A stretch of DNA of 29,302 nucleotides from a virus. The position numbers and the translations under genes are program-made. The notes beneath the pieces are model-generated. The model saw only the letters and a program-made list of their open reading frames with translations. It was not told where the DNA came from and did no database searches. Positions 28,951-29,302 of this stretch are shown here, piece by piece. The stretch is from IMG/VR virus record IMGVR_UViG_3300008114_000154, positions 1-29,302 of that record; one strand, given 5' to 3'. The stretch's first letter is position 1. Every line of letters starts with the position of its first letter.

Positions 28951-29302
28951 ATGAAAGATTTATCAAGAGATTGCCAAGAGTGTAACGGATGGGGAACTAT
29001 AACAATAGAGCACAACGGTACAGAAATTCCTTATTTACAGGATATAGTAGACTACGAGTGTATGAGTTGCACGGGAACGGGTGAACAGTTAGACCCTGAA
29101 TTAGTTCAAGAGCGTATTGAAGAGGTTAACGACATGATTTTAGGAATGCAAACACGAATGAGAATGCACTCAGATTTTATCATGCAGTTAAAGAAAGGTT
29201 ATTTAAACGAATTAGCAAATAAATACAACGATAGGTTAGACACTTGCGCAAGAGCTTTAGGTCGTTTAATGAATTATAAAAGAAAATTGCATAACTTAGT
29301 CG
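28951..29302 (+). CDS. DnaJ-type zinc-finger protein, N-terminal part (wraps the join)
   Basis: The ATG at 28951 lies directly after AAAAACACGAATT. On the closed circle the gene ends at 122 and encodes 119 residues. Two CxxCxGxG motifs, CQECNGWG (8-15) and CMSCTGTG (37-44), form a zinc site like that of the DnaJ central domain; no J domain is present. A helical, Met- and Arg-rich segment follows. Small phage proteins with this finger may act as chaperone-like, RNA-binding or host-interaction factors; I cannot choose. It is the first gene after the best promoter. Confidence 0.85.
   Translation, partial: MKDLSRDCQECNGWGTITIEHNGTEIPYLQDIVDYECMSCTGTGEQLDPELVQERIEEVNDMILGMQTRMRMHSDFIMQLKKGYLNELANKYNDRLDTCARALGRLMNYKRKLHNLV
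29189..29302. repeat. Terminal direct repeat, right copy
   Basis: This is identical to bases 1-114. See the left copy; it is the evidence that the contig is a closed circle or terminally redundant. Confidence 0.95.

Noticed and set aside
1-29302. Integrase, CRISPR array, reverse transcriptase / diversity-generating element, tRNA genes
   Set aside because: I looked for tyrosine or serine integrase motifs, regular spaced repeats, YxDD motifs and cloverleaf sequences and found none that hold up.

Overview
The window looks like one complete, compact genome (unit length about 29,188 bp) of a tailed phage of the siphovirus type. Bases 1-114 are repeated exactly at 29189-29302, so the contig closes on itself, and one gene reads through the join. 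The host is most likely a member of the Bacteroidota, probably a Flavobacterium-like bacterium. The DNA is AT-rich, there are no Shine-Dalgarno leaders, start codons sit in A-rich sequence, and five forward intergenic sites plus one reverse site carry the exact octamer TATATTTG, a match to the Bacteroidota -7 box TAnnTTTG. The protein families also match phages of that phylum. No integrase, DNA polymerase, reverse transcriptase, tRNA or CRISPR was seen.

Layout on the circle. (1) 28951 through the join to about 1490: DnaJ-type zinc-finger protein, small membrane protein, sigma-like regulator and small unknowns. (2) 1496-3129: small and large terminase subunits. (3) 3159-10376: fibre-like and tail-tip proteins. 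(4) 10381-13730: tape measure, probable tail terminator and gp10-like neck protein. (5) 13727-14963: the only reverse-strand genes, two tail-assembly-chaperone-like proteins that look like diverged copies of one another. (6) 15007-19825: S78_2-type protease/scaffold, major capsid protein, tail tube protein, a small unknown, portal and head-tail connector. (7) 19822-20775: holin-like protein, endopeptidase endolysin and a small charged protein. (8) 20776-21034: non-coding region with a terminator, a 100-bp nested dyad and promoters. (9) 21035-22533: a cassette of very small, mostly overlapping early genes. (10) 22555-28783: replication and recombination. This holds a structured leader, a replisome-organiser-like gene with an internal lambda-type iteron array, a broken RecA-fold helicase, a free-standing HNH endonuclease, HTH and NinG proteins, an ERF annealing protein with a YqaJ-type exonuclease, a GIY-YIG endonuclease, an SSB-like protein and a Cro-like HTH protein.

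How it may work together. Early and middle genes use host-type promoters (TATATTTG), while several late genes carry a shared 29-bp element that ends 2-3 nt before the start codon. The sigma-like protein just upstream of the terminase genes is a natural candidate to drive late expression, but this is inference. Intrinsic terminators after the capsid and tail-tube genes probably step expression down from capsid to tube to portal. Read backwards, the structural genes follow the usual siphovirus order (portal, capsid, chaperones, neck, tape measure, tip), although all but the chaperones are transcribed forwards.

Most notable observations: the late leader element; a strand-biased AAACACGAAT motif that occurs in all reading frames and in intergenic DNA around the early and terminase regions; the in-gene iteron origin candidate; loss of the Walker A segment from the helicase; the chaperone duplication on the opposite strand; and two CpG-poor endonuclease genes that look recently acquired.
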